The notes under the pieces: model-generated
The model's database searches: none
Seen by the model: only the letters and a program-made list of their open reading frames with translations
What the model was told of the DNA's origin: nothing
Translations under genes and position numbers: made by a program
Source: Polyangia bacterium
GTDB taxonomy: Bacteria; Myxococcota_A; Polyangia; Nannocystales; Nannocystaceae
Length of the DNA: 64,000 nucleotides
Assembly (NCBI GenBank): GCA_030424595.1
Contig: JAUHWG010000017.1
Location: 124,001-188,000, forward strand
Reading direction: 5' to 3'
Shown: in pieces, positions 7,038 through 15,508 of the stretch
How positions within the stretch are numbered: position 1 is the first letter of the stretch
How the letters are laid out: every line of letters starts with the position of its first letter

Positions 7038-8318
7038 ATGGCTAAATCTCTTGTTGCGTCGGCGATGGGCTTTACCGGTAGGGTCGTCAAGGCGACCTTC
7101 GGTCGGCACAAGGAGTCGCTCGAGACCCGGATCGCATCGGTGGTCAACCGCGGCCTCCAGGTCCTCGAGCTCGATGTCGAGGTGAGCAACCCTGGCCGTC
7201 GCTCAGCGCGTTCGGGCGGCGAGGAGCGAGACTCCGCGAAGGAGGGCGAAGCCTCCAGAGGATCGAAGGAGGCGCGGGGATCGGAGGGGTCGTCAGGATC
7301 GAAATCATCGTCAGGATCGAGCGAGTCGCAGACGTCGCACCTTTCCGAGGAGACGAGCGCCACCGACGGATCCGCGAGGCGCCGGGGGCCTGGCGCCCAC
7401 GACGAGGCCGAGCCGACCGTCGACCCTGACGCGAAGGTCGATGCGGAGAGTCGTGGGGGCGAGGATGAAGGCGACGTGTGGGACGGGGAGTACACCCGTC
7501 CGACGACACGCGAGAGCATGCTCTCGACGGTCGGAGGCGTGGCCTCGACCTTCTCGGGGATCACCGCGACGGTCGGGGGGATCACCTCGACCGTCGCCGG
7601 TGTCGCGTCGACGGTCGGCAGCGTCGCCGATTCTGCGTCAGGGAGCGCCCGCGCAGTCCCTGGGGTCGGCGGCTTCTTCGGCGACACCCTGGGGATCGTC
7701 AGCAACGCGTCGACGGCGGTCGGCGAGCGGGTCGCGAGCGTCGGCAAGGTCGCGTCGGCGGTCGGCGGGGTCGGCTCGCTGATCGGTTCCTCCCTCGGTC
7801 GCGCACCCGAGCGTCAGCGCAAGGCGCTCCCCGCCGGTCCGCGAGTGATCCGTCGGCGACCGCTCGCGAGGCCGCGTTCGACCCTCGACATGATGCGGAA
7901 GAACGAGCGTCGGCGGCCCCGCTCCTACGCCGATCTAGAGGCGCGCCAGGTCGCAGGGATCGAGCCGCATGAGATCTTCATGAAGGTCGCCTCGTATCAG
8001 CTCGGGCAGATGCTCTTGAGCGTGCTCCAACGCAGCGCCCAGGCGCAGCTTAACGCCTGCAACGCGGCCAAGCGCAAGCTGACGGAGCGCCAGATCATGC
8101 TGCTCAGTCGACTGCCGATGGCGATGCTCGAGCGGATCCTTCCGCCGCAATTGGCCCTGCCCCCGGCGGCCGAGGAGGCGAAGAAGCGCAAAGAAGAGGC
8201 GGCAAGGCGGGGCGGACGCGGGCGGTCTGCGGGCGCGGCTCCCAAGGGATCGCCCCGCGCCTCCGCCGGCGAGTCGGCGCGACGGGACGCCCCGGCTGGC
8301 GGCTCGTTTAGCTACTAG
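7038..8318 (+). CDS. Unknown protein with heptad (TVGGVAS-like) repeats, divergent from the gas-vesicle operon
   Basis: I do not recognise this 426-residue protein. The ATG at 7038 (MAKSLVASAMGF) is preferred over a TTG at 6993 because the upstream codons look like non-coding sequence; neither has a clear ribosome-binding site. Residues 1-50 form a compact helical or amphipathic segment. Residues 55-150 are a charged, low-complexity Ser/Glu/Asp linker. From about 163 a run of seven-residue units (TVGGVAS, TFSGITA, TVGGITS, TVAGVAS, TVGSVAD) continues into a Gly/Ala/Val-rich region. A helical basic domain follows (about 275-375), then an Ala/Lys-rich tail. Such amphipathic heptads suggest surface or membrane association. 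It shares the 290-bp intergenic region with the regulator, so co-regulation is possible. Confidence 0.6.
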   Translation: MAKSLVASAMGFTGRVVKATFGRHKESLETRIASVVNRGLQVLELDVEVSNPGRRSARSGGEERDSAKEGEASRGSKEARGSEGSSGSKSSSGSSESQTSHLSEETSATDGSARRRGPGAHDEAEPTVDPDAKVDAESRGGEDEGDVWDGEYTRPTTRESMLSTVGGVASTFSGITATVGGITSTVAGVASTVGSVADSASGSARAVPGVGGFFGDTLGIVSNASTAVGERVASVGKVASAVGGVGSLIGSSLGRAPERQRKALPAGPRVIRRRPLARPRSTLDMMRKNERRRPRSYADLEARQVAGIEPHEIFMKVASYQLGQMLLSVLQRSAQAQLNACNAAKRKLTERQIMLLSRLPMAMLERILPPQLALPPAAEEAKKRKEEAARRGGRGRSAGAAPKGSPRASAGESARRDAPAGGSFSY

Positions 8319-9036
8319 CGAGGCGGCGATGACCGAGAGCGCCGGCGCCCCACCACAGGACCACGGGTGGGACGATGATCCAGGGTGCGTTGGCGAGGCC
8401 GAACTTGATCCACAGGTCGGTGAAGACCGTGGTGTCGACGTTGGGCATGCCGGCGAAGACCTCGCTCAGATAATAGAGCGACGCCGAGTAGAGGTGGACG
8501 ACGGCGGTGCCCATCAGGATGAGGATCGGCGGCCCTGTCGGCGCTCCCTCTCGCTCTGCTCGGCGCAGTCGGAGGAGCGCGGCGAGGCCACATAGACCGT
8601 TGAGCACGGAGAGGAGCTCCATCGCCACGAGCTCCGGAGGCGCGAGCGCGTAGCGGGCATCGCCACCGTCGATATAGGCCCACCAGGCGTAGGCCCACCA
8701 GGCATCGCGCCCCGTCTGGAGCGGCTCGCGGAGGAGCAGCCAGCCGAGCTCCCAGGTGAGGTGGGTGACGTACGACATGCCGAGGAAGAGCAGGGCGGTC
8801 GAGCGGATCCGACGCTCGCGATCCCAGCGGCGCAGGCTCCTAAGCGGCCACCATGCGGTGGTCAAGGTGACGAAGAAGCCCAGCGAGTAGGCCCACGCGA
8901 TCGCGTCCGCGGCGACCTTGCGATCGATCCCCGCGACGAACACCGCGACGGCGCCGACGGGGATCGCGAGGGCGACAACACCGAGGGTGATGATGCGGAG
9001 CGCGAGGAGATCGCGCTGGCGGGCGGTCGCCGGCAT
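8308..9036 (-). CDS. EXPERA/emopamil-binding-protein-like membrane protein
   Basis: With ATG 9036 (MPATARQ) the product has 242 residues and about five hydrophobic helices. The patterns THLTWELGW, AWWAYIDGGDARY and LYLSEVFAGMPNVDT-like (here YYLSEVFAGMP) followed by WIKFGLANAPWIIVPP match the EXPERA domain, which includes 3-beta-hydroxysterol delta8-delta7 isomerase and relatives. In that family acidic and His/Trp residues in the helices act in the reaction. Sterol synthesis occurs in some myxobacteria including Nannocystis, so a sterol or isoprenoid substrate is possible, but no sterol gene adjoins it. The stop overlaps the convergent gene's end by 11 bp. Confidence 0.7.
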   Translation of the reverse strand: MPATARQRDLLALRIITLGVVALAIPVGAVAVFVAGIDRKVAADAIAWAYSLGFFVTLTTAWWPLRSLRRWDRERRIRSTALLFLGMSYVTHLTWELGWLLLREPLQTGRDAWWAYAWWAYIDGGDARYALAPPELVAMELLSVLNGLCGLAALLRLRRAEREGAPTGPPILILMGTAVVHLYSASLYYLSEVFAGMPNVDTTVFTDLWIKFGLANAPWIIVPPVVLWWGAGALGHRRLASS

Positions 9037-9152
9037 GTCGCGTGACCCTCGCACTCTGCGGCCTGCGGCGCAACGGGATGGCCGGCTCCAGGCGAAAGGG
9101 CTGGAGTCGGATAGGGGCGGCGTGGATGATGGCCGCCGTGAGCCCCGCGAAC

Positions 9153-9617
9153 ATGTCGTTGAGGATGATCCCCGACCCGCTGACCTCGCCGCCAGTCCGG
9201 GCCTTGGTCGCGACCCATCTCCGGTTGATGCGCGCCTCGTCGCCTGCCTGCAGCGTACATGCGCTCGAGGTGACGGCTCTGCAGGCGCCGCCGACCCGCT
9301 TCTGGTCGGCTTGGAGCGGGGAGGAGCTCGTCGGTTGTTGCGCGCTCAAGCCGATCGCCGAGCAGCACGGCGAGCTCAAGAGCATGCATGTGTTGGCCGC
9401 AATGCGGGGTCGGGGCTTCGCCCGCGAGATCCTCGCGTACGTCGAGGATGCCGCCCGGGCGCAGGGGATGGTCCGACTCTCGCTCGAGACCGGCTCGCAG
9501 GAGGTCTTCGCCCCGGCGCGGAGCTTCTACCGCGGCGCAGGGTTCGAGGAGTGCGGGCCCTTCGGCTCCTATCGCCTCGACCCGAGCTCTTGCTTTCTGA
9601 CGAAGCTGCTCTCCTAG
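9153..9617 (+). CDS. GNAT-family N-acetyltransferase
   Basis: The ATG at 9153 (MSLRMIPDPLTSPPVRAL) is chosen because homologues of this type begin with such a strand; the frame is open from 9042, which would overlap the divergent gene. The 154-residue product has the small GNAT fold: FWSAWSGEELVGCCALK (strand), HGELKSMHVLAAMRGRGFAREIL (motif A, with the RGRGFA acetyl-CoA loop), and a C-terminal ETGSQEVFAPARSFYRGAGFEECGPFG. It most resembles the YafP/ElaA-like group of acetyltransferases, whose substrate is unknown. It is a single gene, divergent from the EXPERA-type membrane protein gene. Confidence 0.88.
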   Translation: MSLRMIPDPLTSPPVRALVATHLRLMRASSPACSVHALEVTALQAPPTRFWSAWSGEELVGCCALKPIAEQHGELKSMHVLAAMRGRGFAREILAYVEDAARAQGMVRLSLETGSQEVFAPARSFYRGAGFEECGPFGSYRLDPSSCFLTKLLS

Positions 9618-9920
9618 GAGTCCGCGGCAAGAGTCCTGCGCGCAGGCGCTCGCCCCCGTCGTCCCTCTCAACACTTACCGTACAGCCCGGTAGAGGGGCG
9701 GCTCGTCGAAGCCAAGAGGACCGACGATCGCGGCGCGAGAGCAGAGGCTCGGGACGGAGCGGTCCCGGAGCGACCGTGGCGAAGCTTGTCGGGCTCGACG
9801 AGCAGGGCGGATTCTCCGGGCGAGGGCCTGGCCTGGAGGCGCGGATTCGTTCCGCCAAAAGAACGCCGGACACCCTGTGTCACGGGGATGCGATCGCTCG
9901 CCGCTTGGTACCCTCAGAGA
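9618..9920. other. Intergenic region, no gene seen
   Basis: About 300 bp separate the acetyltransferase from the next lipoprotein gene. Short frames cross it but none has family resemblance or a ribosome-binding site. It presumably carries the lipoprotein promoter. I see no clear -35/-10 pair and no terminator with a U-run. Confidence 0.5.
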
Positions 9921-11732
9921 ATGCACCGACGCGCTCTTCCCGACAGCATCGCGATCCTTGTCATGGCGAGCGCGGGTCTCCTCGGCTGTACAAAGAGCGA
10001 TCCGTCGTCACCTGCGCCTTCACCTGCGCCTGCTCCTGCGCCTGCCGCTGGTCAGGCGTCGGTCGGCGATCCCTCGGCCTCGCCGACGCTCGGGGCTGAG
10101 CCGAGCGCGGACTCGCCTGTCGCCGAGTCGGCTGGAGCGGTCGCGGGTGGGGTCCCCGAGACCCCGAGCGGTGAGGCGAGCGGTGCCCCTGCCGGCGAGG
10201 TGCTCGACACGTTCGTCCGCAGCGAGGCTCCCTTGGCGATCAAGGCCAAGGTGTCGCGCGACCCGGGCTTTCGCCTCGCCTCGCTCGAGGGGATGCGGGC
10301 GGTCGGGGCGAGGCCGGGGGGCCCAGGCTACGCCGCAACCCTCACAGCTCCCCTGAAGGCCTACGATGATGACCTGCTGACGGCCGCGACCTGCACCCAT
10401 GAAGAGGGCGGAGAGGCCTGCGGGCTCGGGCTTGGGCTCGGCCCGGACGCCGCGGTGACGATGCTCCGGCTCTTCATGGCGGCGGGGCCGGACTACCGTG
10501 ACTACACCGCCGCGCCGCGGCCGAAGCGGATCGCGATCCACACCGACGCGGGGAGCGTGGAGCTCGACTACCCCGACGGCGCGACGCATCGCTACGTGAT
10601 ATTCGCGGCGCCGGTCGAGACCTCAACGATCAGCGTCGAAGTGCTCGACGTCTATCCCGGGCGGAAGAGCTCAACCGTCCACTTCGCCGAGGTCGAGGTC
10701 TACGGGGTGAAGGGGCCGAGCCGGCCGCCGCTCGAGCTCAGGACCGACGAGGTCTTCGTCTACTACGAGACCGAGCCCTGGAAGGACAAGGGGGGCGGGG
10801 AGTACACGGTGCGGATGACCTGGCTCGAGCAGCTCGGCTATGCGGGGGTGGATCTCCCCGGGCCCCGCCGCCGATGGATCCGGGGGATCGCAGCCTACGG
10901 CGACAACGACGATCGCTTTGTCCTGGTCGAGCGGGCCCTCTCCGCGACCTGCGAGGCCCCCGAGGTCGGCTACGTGATGATCGACAAGGAGACGCGGATG
11001 ATCTACCCGCTCGGCGCGCTCGCGGGGGGCGGGTCGTCGCTCTACCGCCATCGCGAAGGAGTTGGCTTCTTCTCGACGCCCGCCGGCGAGGGGGCGATGA
11101 CGGACTCCCGCGCGGCGATCTTTGACAGGACCGAGGGGGTGTTTGATCGTCGCCGCGGCAAGAAGGCCTGGACGCTCGCAGAGCACCTGAGCGAGTGGAA
11201 TTTCGAGGATGTCCCGCTTCATCGCGGGGGCGCTTCGCTCGACGATTTCGTCGCCGATCCGAAGTCCCACTGCGAGGCCGTCGGCGGCGATGACCTCACC
11301 CCGATCCTTGATGTGTCGGAGGTCTTCTCCGCCGAGGCGCCGGGAGAGTGGTGGAGCTGCGGCATCGGCGACGGGCACAAGGCGTTGCTCGGTCGGGATC
11401 GGGCCTGCGGCGAGGCGGTCTCCGTCCTCCTGCGGACCGCCGATGACACGATCCTTCGGCGGGCGGAGTTCCCCGCGGGGTCCGGTCCGCGTCGTCTCGC
11501 GGTCAGCAAAGAGACGGCGTTTCCGGGGCTGATGGTCGAGGTCGGCAAGGAGGGGGGCGCGGCCTCGGACCTCGTCCCGGTCAACCTCGACTACTACGAC
11601 GAGATGATCCTCCGCGACGCGAGCCTCGCGGTTCGTCCTCCGCCCGAGTGCGGCCCGTGCACGCTCGAGTTCGGGGAGCGCGCGGAGGTGAGCGCCGTGG
11701 CCGAGGTCGCGGCGCCTGGCGCTGGCGAATGA
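9921..11732 (+). CDS. Secreted lipoprotein with NADase-type glycan-binding (discoidin-like) domain
   Basis: From ATG 9921 the product has 603 residues. It opens with a lipoprotein signal (MHRRALPDSIAILVMASAGLLGC, Cys at about 23) and a Pro/Ala/Ser linker to about residue 85. Residues about 120-230 (TMLRLFMAAGPDY...RPKRIAIHTDAGSVELDYPDG...ISVEVLDVYPG...FAEVEVYG) look like the discoidin-like domain found beside NAD glycohydrolases and in many myxobacterial lipoproteins. The remainder (about 240-600) is beta-rich with paired cysteines and unrecognised. It is exported and lipidated; the ligand is unknown. The gene is monocistronic, ending before a 12-bp tandem repeat array and a convergent esterase gene. 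Confidence 0.72.
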   Translation: MHRRALPDSIAILVMASAGLLGCTKSDPSSPAPSPAPAPAPAAGQASVGDPSASPTLGAEPSADSPVAESAGAVAGGVPETPSGEASGAPAGEVLDTFVRSEAPLAIKAKVSRDPGFRLASLEGMRAVGARPGGPGYAATLTAPLKAYDDDLLTAATCTHEEGGEACGLGLGLGPDAAVTMLRLFMAAGPDYRDYTAAPRPKRIAIHTDAGSVELDYPDGATHRYVIFAAPVETSTISVEVLDVYPGRKSSTVHFAEVEVYGVKGPSRPPLELRTDEVFVYYETEPWKDKGGGEYTVRMTWLEQLGYAGVDLPGPRRRWIRGIAAYGDNDDRFVLVERALSATCEAPEVGYVMIDKETRMIYPLGALAGGGSSLYRHREGVGFFSTPAGEGAMTDSRAAIFDRTEGVFDRRRGKKAWTLAEHLSEWNFEDVPLHRGGASLDDFVADPKSHCEAVGGDDLTPILDVSEVFSAEAPGEWWSCGIGDGHKALLGRDRACGEAVSVLLRTADDTILRRAEFPAGSGPRRLAVSKETAFPGLMVEVGKEGGAASDLVPVNLDYYDEMILRDASLAVRPPPECGPCTLEFGERAEVSAVAEVAAPGAGE

Positions 11733-11850
11733 GCCGCGAGCCTCGGCGACGTCGGGAGTCGGAGGAGGCCGGCGAGCAGCTCTCCTCGGCGTGACGGCTT
11801 CGCTCTCGCGAGCGGTGCGTGCTCCGTTCCGAGGGGAGCATCACCCACCG

Positions 11851-11934
11851 CTGCGCGAGGGCCTGCGCGAGGGCCTGCGCGAGGGCCTGCGCGAGGGACT
11901 GCGCGAGGGCCTGCGCGAGGGTCTGCGCGAGCTG
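11851..11934. repeat. 12-bp tandem repeat array (CTGCGCGAGGGC), 7 copies
   Basis: Copies start at 11851, 11863, 11875, 11887, 11899, 11911 and 11923 with one or two substitutions, mainly in the last two bases, and a degenerate last copy. The array lies between two convergent genes, outside either coding frame. In one frame it reads as a tetrapeptide repeat (LAQA on the minus strand), but that frame overlaps real genes. No function is evident. Confidence 0.85.
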
Positions 11935-11953
11935 CCCGAGCGTCGCCGTGGCG

Positions 11954-13864
11954 TCACTCGAAGCTGAGCAGAGAAGCGTCGAGAACGTCGTCGGTCGGGT
12001 CGCTGGGGATCGTCGTGCTCGCGGGCGCGTCGGTCCCGTCCTCGACCCAGGCGACCAGGTAGTCGAACGCCCGCTCGGAGTAGGGCTGGACCGGGACGAA
12101 GGTGTCGGCTGCATTCTCATCGCCGACCGTCCCGTTGAAGTCGAAGTCGAGCAAGCCGTCGCTGTGGAGATCGACGTGGCCGCCGTTCTCGACGACGTAG
12201 AGGCGGTGGAGCGCAGGATCCCCGTTGGCCTCGACCGCGTCGCGGTAGGCCTGACCGTTGGCGCCGAGGCCGATAAGCCCGTCGCGCTCGCCGAAGATCG
12301 AGACCAGCGGCGCCGAGAAGAGGCCGGTGTTGGCGTTGCGAAGCGCCCACTCGACGCTCTCCTCGGTCCAGCCGCCGTCCTCGGCGTTGTCGAGCCAGGC
12401 GTAGAAGGGCGGCGGCGCGTCGCCGCCGTCGGAGTAGCAGGTGTAGGGCAGGCTCTCGTCGGCGCTGTGACCGAGGAGCTCCGCGCGGAAGACGTAGGCG
12501 GTGAAGTTGTAGTAGCCGACCCCCTTGAACTGGAGGAGGCCGAGCCCCTTGAGGTAGTCAAAGGTCGAGTTGTAGGCCCCCCAGATCGGCGCGGAGGCGG
12601 CGTCGAAGCCGGCCTCGATCATGGCCGGGTGGGCCTCGGCGAAGGGCGGGTCTTCGTTGTAGGCGAGCGCGGTGTTGAGGGTGCCAGGGGCGTGGGCCCA
12701 GCCGATGGTCAGGGCGGCGCGCTCGTTGGTCGAGACGAGGTGGTCGGCGGCGGCGAACTCGGCCGCGGTGACCGTACCGTCCTCGTCGACGTCGAGCGTC
12801 GGCTTGTCTGGCCAATAGGCGCCGGCCCAGTCCAGGCCCCCGTCGAAGAGCCGCTCCTCGCCGTCTTCGACCCGGAGGTGATCGATCTCGAGGGCGCGGC
12901 GGACTTGGTAGCCGCCGTTCGAGAGGCCGACGACGTAGACCCGGTCGACCTCGACGTGCATCGCCGCGCCGAGACGCTCCGTCGCCCACTGGCCGAGGTC
13001 GATCATCATCATCCCCCAATGGGCCGTGGGGTGGGTCTTGCTGAGCATCGTCGCGTTGCCGTCGGCGCCGCCGTTGGTCATGCCCTTGTTGCCAGAGACG
13101 TAGGCGAAGCCTCGATCGAGGAGCCAGGGGACGACGAGCGCCTCGCTCGAGAACTCATCGCGGGTGCCCGGCGCTCCGGCGACGACGAGGCTGCCGTTCC
13201 AGCTCTCCGGGACCTTGATCGTCAGCTCCTGGACCCGCTCGTCGTCGCCGTCGACGACCGTGAGGGTGCCGACCACCTCGACGCCGGCGTGCTCGACGGT
13301 CGGCGGGAGCTTGGTCGAGGCGAGCTTGGTCGCCTGGATCTTGCTCACCTTGGCCTGCTCCTCGGGCGGGAGCATCATGAAGTCGTCGCCCATCGGATCG
13401 AGGGAGAAGTAGGTGACGTGACCGAGGCCGCCGTCTCCATCGCCGACGTAGGTGTGGAGGTAGGGCTCCTCCAAGCCCTCCATGAGCGCGTCGAAGTCGG
13501 GCGGCAGGCCACCGGTCGTGTCGGTGTCGGTGTCGTCGGTGGTGTCCGAGTCAGTGCCGGTGCTGTCCGAGTCGGCGCCGGTGGTGGGGTCGGTCGCGGC
13601 GGTGGTGGGCTCAGTCGCGGCGGTGGTGGGCTCAGTCGCGGCGGTGGTGGGCTCAGTCGCAGCGCTCGCGCCGGTGGTCCAGGTCGTCGTCCCGATCGGG
13701 CCTGTCGTCGCCTCGTCGCCGGTCGTGCTGGTGCTCTCGCCGCTCGCGTTGCCGTCATCGCCGGCGCAGGCGGAGAGGAGGAGCGCCGCGGTCAGGGCGG
13801 CGAAGGGGGCGGGGCGCCTCAGCGCGGTGCGGGTGCGGGTGCGGGCTGTGTTCTTGGGATCCAT
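11954..13864 (-). CDS. Secreted lipoprotein of the alpha/beta-hydrolase fold
   Basis: The ATG at 13864 has GGAAG 6 bases upstream; a second ATG at 13870 is too close to it. The 636-residue product has a lipoprotein signal (LTAALLLSACAG, Cys near 33) and a Ser/Thr-rich linker (about 40-115) with a seven-residue repeat (TTAATEP). The catalytic part follows. GSLVVAGAPGTRDEFSSE carries the oxyanion-hole strand and VYVVGLSNGGYQVRRAL the nucleophile elbow (GLSNGG). A His near the end (NGGHVDLHSDG) fits the catalytic His. A DVDEDGTVTAAEF segment resembles an EF-hand-like Ca-binding loop. It is an extracellular esterase or hydrolase acting at the cell surface; the substrate is unknown. Confidence 0.78.
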   Translation of the reverse strand: MDPKNTARTRTRTALRRPAPFAALTAALLLSACAGDDGNASGESTSTTGDEATTGPIGTTTWTTGASAATEPTTAATEPTTAATEPTTAATDPTTGADSDSTGTDSDTTDDTDTDTTGGLPPDFDALMEGLEEPYLHTYVGDGDGGLGHVTYFSLDPMGDDFMMLPPEEQAKVSKIQATKLASTKLPPTVEHAGVEVVGTLTVVDGDDERVQELTIKVPESWNGSLVVAGAPGTRDEFSSEALVVPWLLDRGFAYVSGNKGMTNGGADGNATMLSKTHPTAHWGMMMIDLGQWATERLGAAMHVEVDRVYVVGLSNGGYQVRRALEIDHLRVEDGEERLFDGGLDWAGAYWPDKPTLDVDEDGTVTAAEFAAADHLVSTNERAALTIGWAHAPGTLNTALAYNEDPPFAEAHPAMIEAGFDAASAPIWGAYNSTFDYLKGLGLLQFKGVGYYNFTAYVFRAELLGHSADESLPYTCYSDGGDAPPPFYAWLDNAEDGGWTEESVEWALRNANTGLFSAPLVSIFGERDGLIGLGANGQAYRDAVEANGDPALHRLYVVENGGHVDLHSDGLLDFDFNGTVGDENAADTFVPVQPYSERAFDYLVAWVEDGTDAPASTTIPSDPTDDVLDASLLSFE

Positions 13865-13983
13865 CGTCATCTTCCGTGATCGCGGGTGTGCCCGCGCTGT
13901 GACCTTGTCTAGGGATGGCCCGTCGATGACCGAGTCGACGTCCGAGTCGACGTCGTCATCACGCTCCTCGGGCCAGGTGCGGC

Positions 13984-15375
13984 CTACGCCCGTCGCCGTC
14001 GCCGGACGAGCCCGAGGCCGAGGAGCGCGAGGAGGGGCGCGCCAGGCAGGGGACGTCCTAGGTCGCAGGCGCAGCCCTCTTCGCTCTCATCGCCGTCGAC
14101 CCCGCCCGACGGCGAGCCCCCGGAGGCGCTCGAGTCGGCGCTCGAGTCGGCGCTCGAGTCGGAGCTCGCGGCGTCGCTGTCGCTAGGCCCTCCGCTCGAG
14201 CCATTGGAGCCGCCGGAGCCATCGGAGGTGGAACCGTCGGAGCCATCGGAGGTGGAGCCGTTGGAGTCGGAGCCGTCGGAGTCGGAACCCTCGGAGGTGG
14301 AACTATCGGTACCGTCGGAGCCCGTGCCGTCGGAGCTGCTGCTGTCGGTATCGGAGTCGGTGTCGCCGGTCGTGCTCTCGTCGACCGGCTCGACGCGGCG
14401 GTTGTTGAGGGTGAAGAACTCCGCGAGGAAGTAGCCGTAGTCGACCCCCTTCGCCTCGATGAAGGAGGTCACGCCGCCTGGGCCGGAGCCTGCGGGCCAG
14501 GCGTGGGAGGCCCCGCTCGCCTCGAGCATCGCGATCCGCGGGCCGTCGCCGTCGCTCCAGAGGGAGCCGGAGCCTGCGGGCTCGTGGCCGACCAGGCCGG
14601 CGACGTCGACAGCCCCTGCCTCTTCGCTCAGGCCGCCGTAGCGGATCGCGAACATCTCGGCGTTGATCGGCGCGTAGCCCTGGGCGACGGTGAAGTCGAG
14701 GCTGCCGGTGAACACGGCGGCGAGCTGAGTGGCGAAGTCGTCGCTGTGGGCCGCCGCGAAGCCCTCGCAGAGGGCGGCGGCCGTCGGGGCGTCGGTCGAG
14801 ACGAAGCCGATCTGAAAGGCTGAGGTGCCGAGGGAGGGCCCCGCCGCGATCCCTGCGCCGGCGAAGACGTCCGGCGCGAGGCAGCCCAAGACGTTGGCCT
14901 GACCGCCGCCCGAGGAGAAGCCGGTGATGTACACTTGGTCGCTGTCGACCTCGAGCTGAGGGTCGGCGCTGAGCTCCGCCGTGAGGGCGAGGATGTCGTC
15001 GTTGTGCCCGCTCTCGCGGCTGTGGACGCCGCCGTAGTAGTCCCAGCAGCCCGAGTAGACGCCACCGTTCGGGACGTCGGGGAGGGCGATGACCATCCCG
15101 AAGGCGTCGGCGCCGACCTCGAGGTTTCCGAGCGCCTTGAGGTCGCCGGCTTTCTGCACACATCCGTGCATGACGATCATCAGGCCGCGACCCTCGCCCA
15201 CCGGGCTGAGGTCGTCGGGGGTGTAGACGTGCACGTTCATCCCGCTGATGGAGCGGGTCTCCCAGCTCCCCGCGGCCGCGGTCTGGGGGAGGATGAGGAG
15301 CGCCGCGCCGACGCTCGCGAGGGCGAAGACGCGCCGAAACGCGGAATGCTGCAGGTGCGAGGAGATGCGTGACAT
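13984..15375 (-). CDS. Secreted PHB-depolymerase-type esterase with MYXO-CTERM-like sorting tail
   Basis: From ATG 15375 the protein has 463 residues: a signal peptide (1-35, ending TAAA), then a catalytic domain of the esterase-PHB family. GLMIVMHGCVQKAGDL carries the oxyanion loop, GFSSGG (152-157) the nucleophile, and SHAWPAGSGPGG the catalytic His, as in PHB depolymerases and feruloyl esterases. A long Ser/Asp/Gly linker (about 325-430) follows. The C-terminus has Cys-Ala-Cys, a hydrophobic stretch (PLLALLGLGLV) and RRRRR, the layout of MYXO-CTERM tails processed by myxosortase. The enzyme is therefore probably anchored on the outer surface. Substrate is uncertain: polyester, acetylated or feruloylated polysaccharide. 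Confidence 0.85.
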   Translation of the reverse strand: MSRISSHLQHSAFRRVFALASVGAALLILPQTAAAGSWETRSISGMNVHVYTPDDLSPVGEGRGLMIVMHGCVQKAGDLKALGNLEVGADAFGMVIALPDVPNGGVYSGCWDYYGGVHSRESGHNDDILALTAELSADPQLEVDSDQVYITGFSSGGGQANVLGCLAPDVFAGAGIAAGPSLGTSAFQIGFVSTDAPTAAALCEGFAAAHSDDFATQLAAVFTGSLDFTVAQGYAPINAEMFAIRYGGLSEEAGAVDVAGLVGHEPAGSGSLWSDGDGPRIAMLEASGASHAWPAGSGPGGVTSFIEAKGVDYGYFLAEFFTLNNRRVEPVDESTTGDTDSDTDSSSSDGTGSDGTDSSTSEGSDSDGSDSNGSTSDGSDGSTSDGSGGSNGSSGGPSDSDAASSDSSADSSADSSASGGSPSGGVDGDESEEGCACDLGRPLPGAPLLALLGLGLVRRRRRA

Positions 15376-15382
15376 CGCGCCT

Positions 15383-15413
15383 AGTATGAAACATGAATCA
15401 ATATTCAAGTCAA
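15383..15413 (-). promoter_or_regulatory. Divergent promoter with TetR-like operator
   Basis: On the minus strand TTGACT (15413-15408) and CATACT (15388-15383) are a -35/-10-like pair with a 19-base spacer. An inverted repeat TGAAT-CAAT-ATTCA (15394-15407) fills the spacer. It is the type of palindrome bound by TetR repressors and lies in an unusually AT-rich stretch. The TetR gene starts on the other strand at 15509. Transcription would start near 15376, so the esterase mRNA could be leaderless. Confidence 0.5.
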
Positions 15414-15508
15414 CAAGATCGTCCCCATGTGCCCAGATAGGCGCAGAATACGCCATGGTCTGGAAAACGCGTTGAATTGCTGCGCTGCGGTGGCCGAAGA
15501 TCCGCGCC

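Noticed and set aside
11819..13879. 686-codon plus-strand frame
   Set aside because: Antisense to the lipoprotein hydrolase and starts in the tandem repeat; its composition is that of a shadow.
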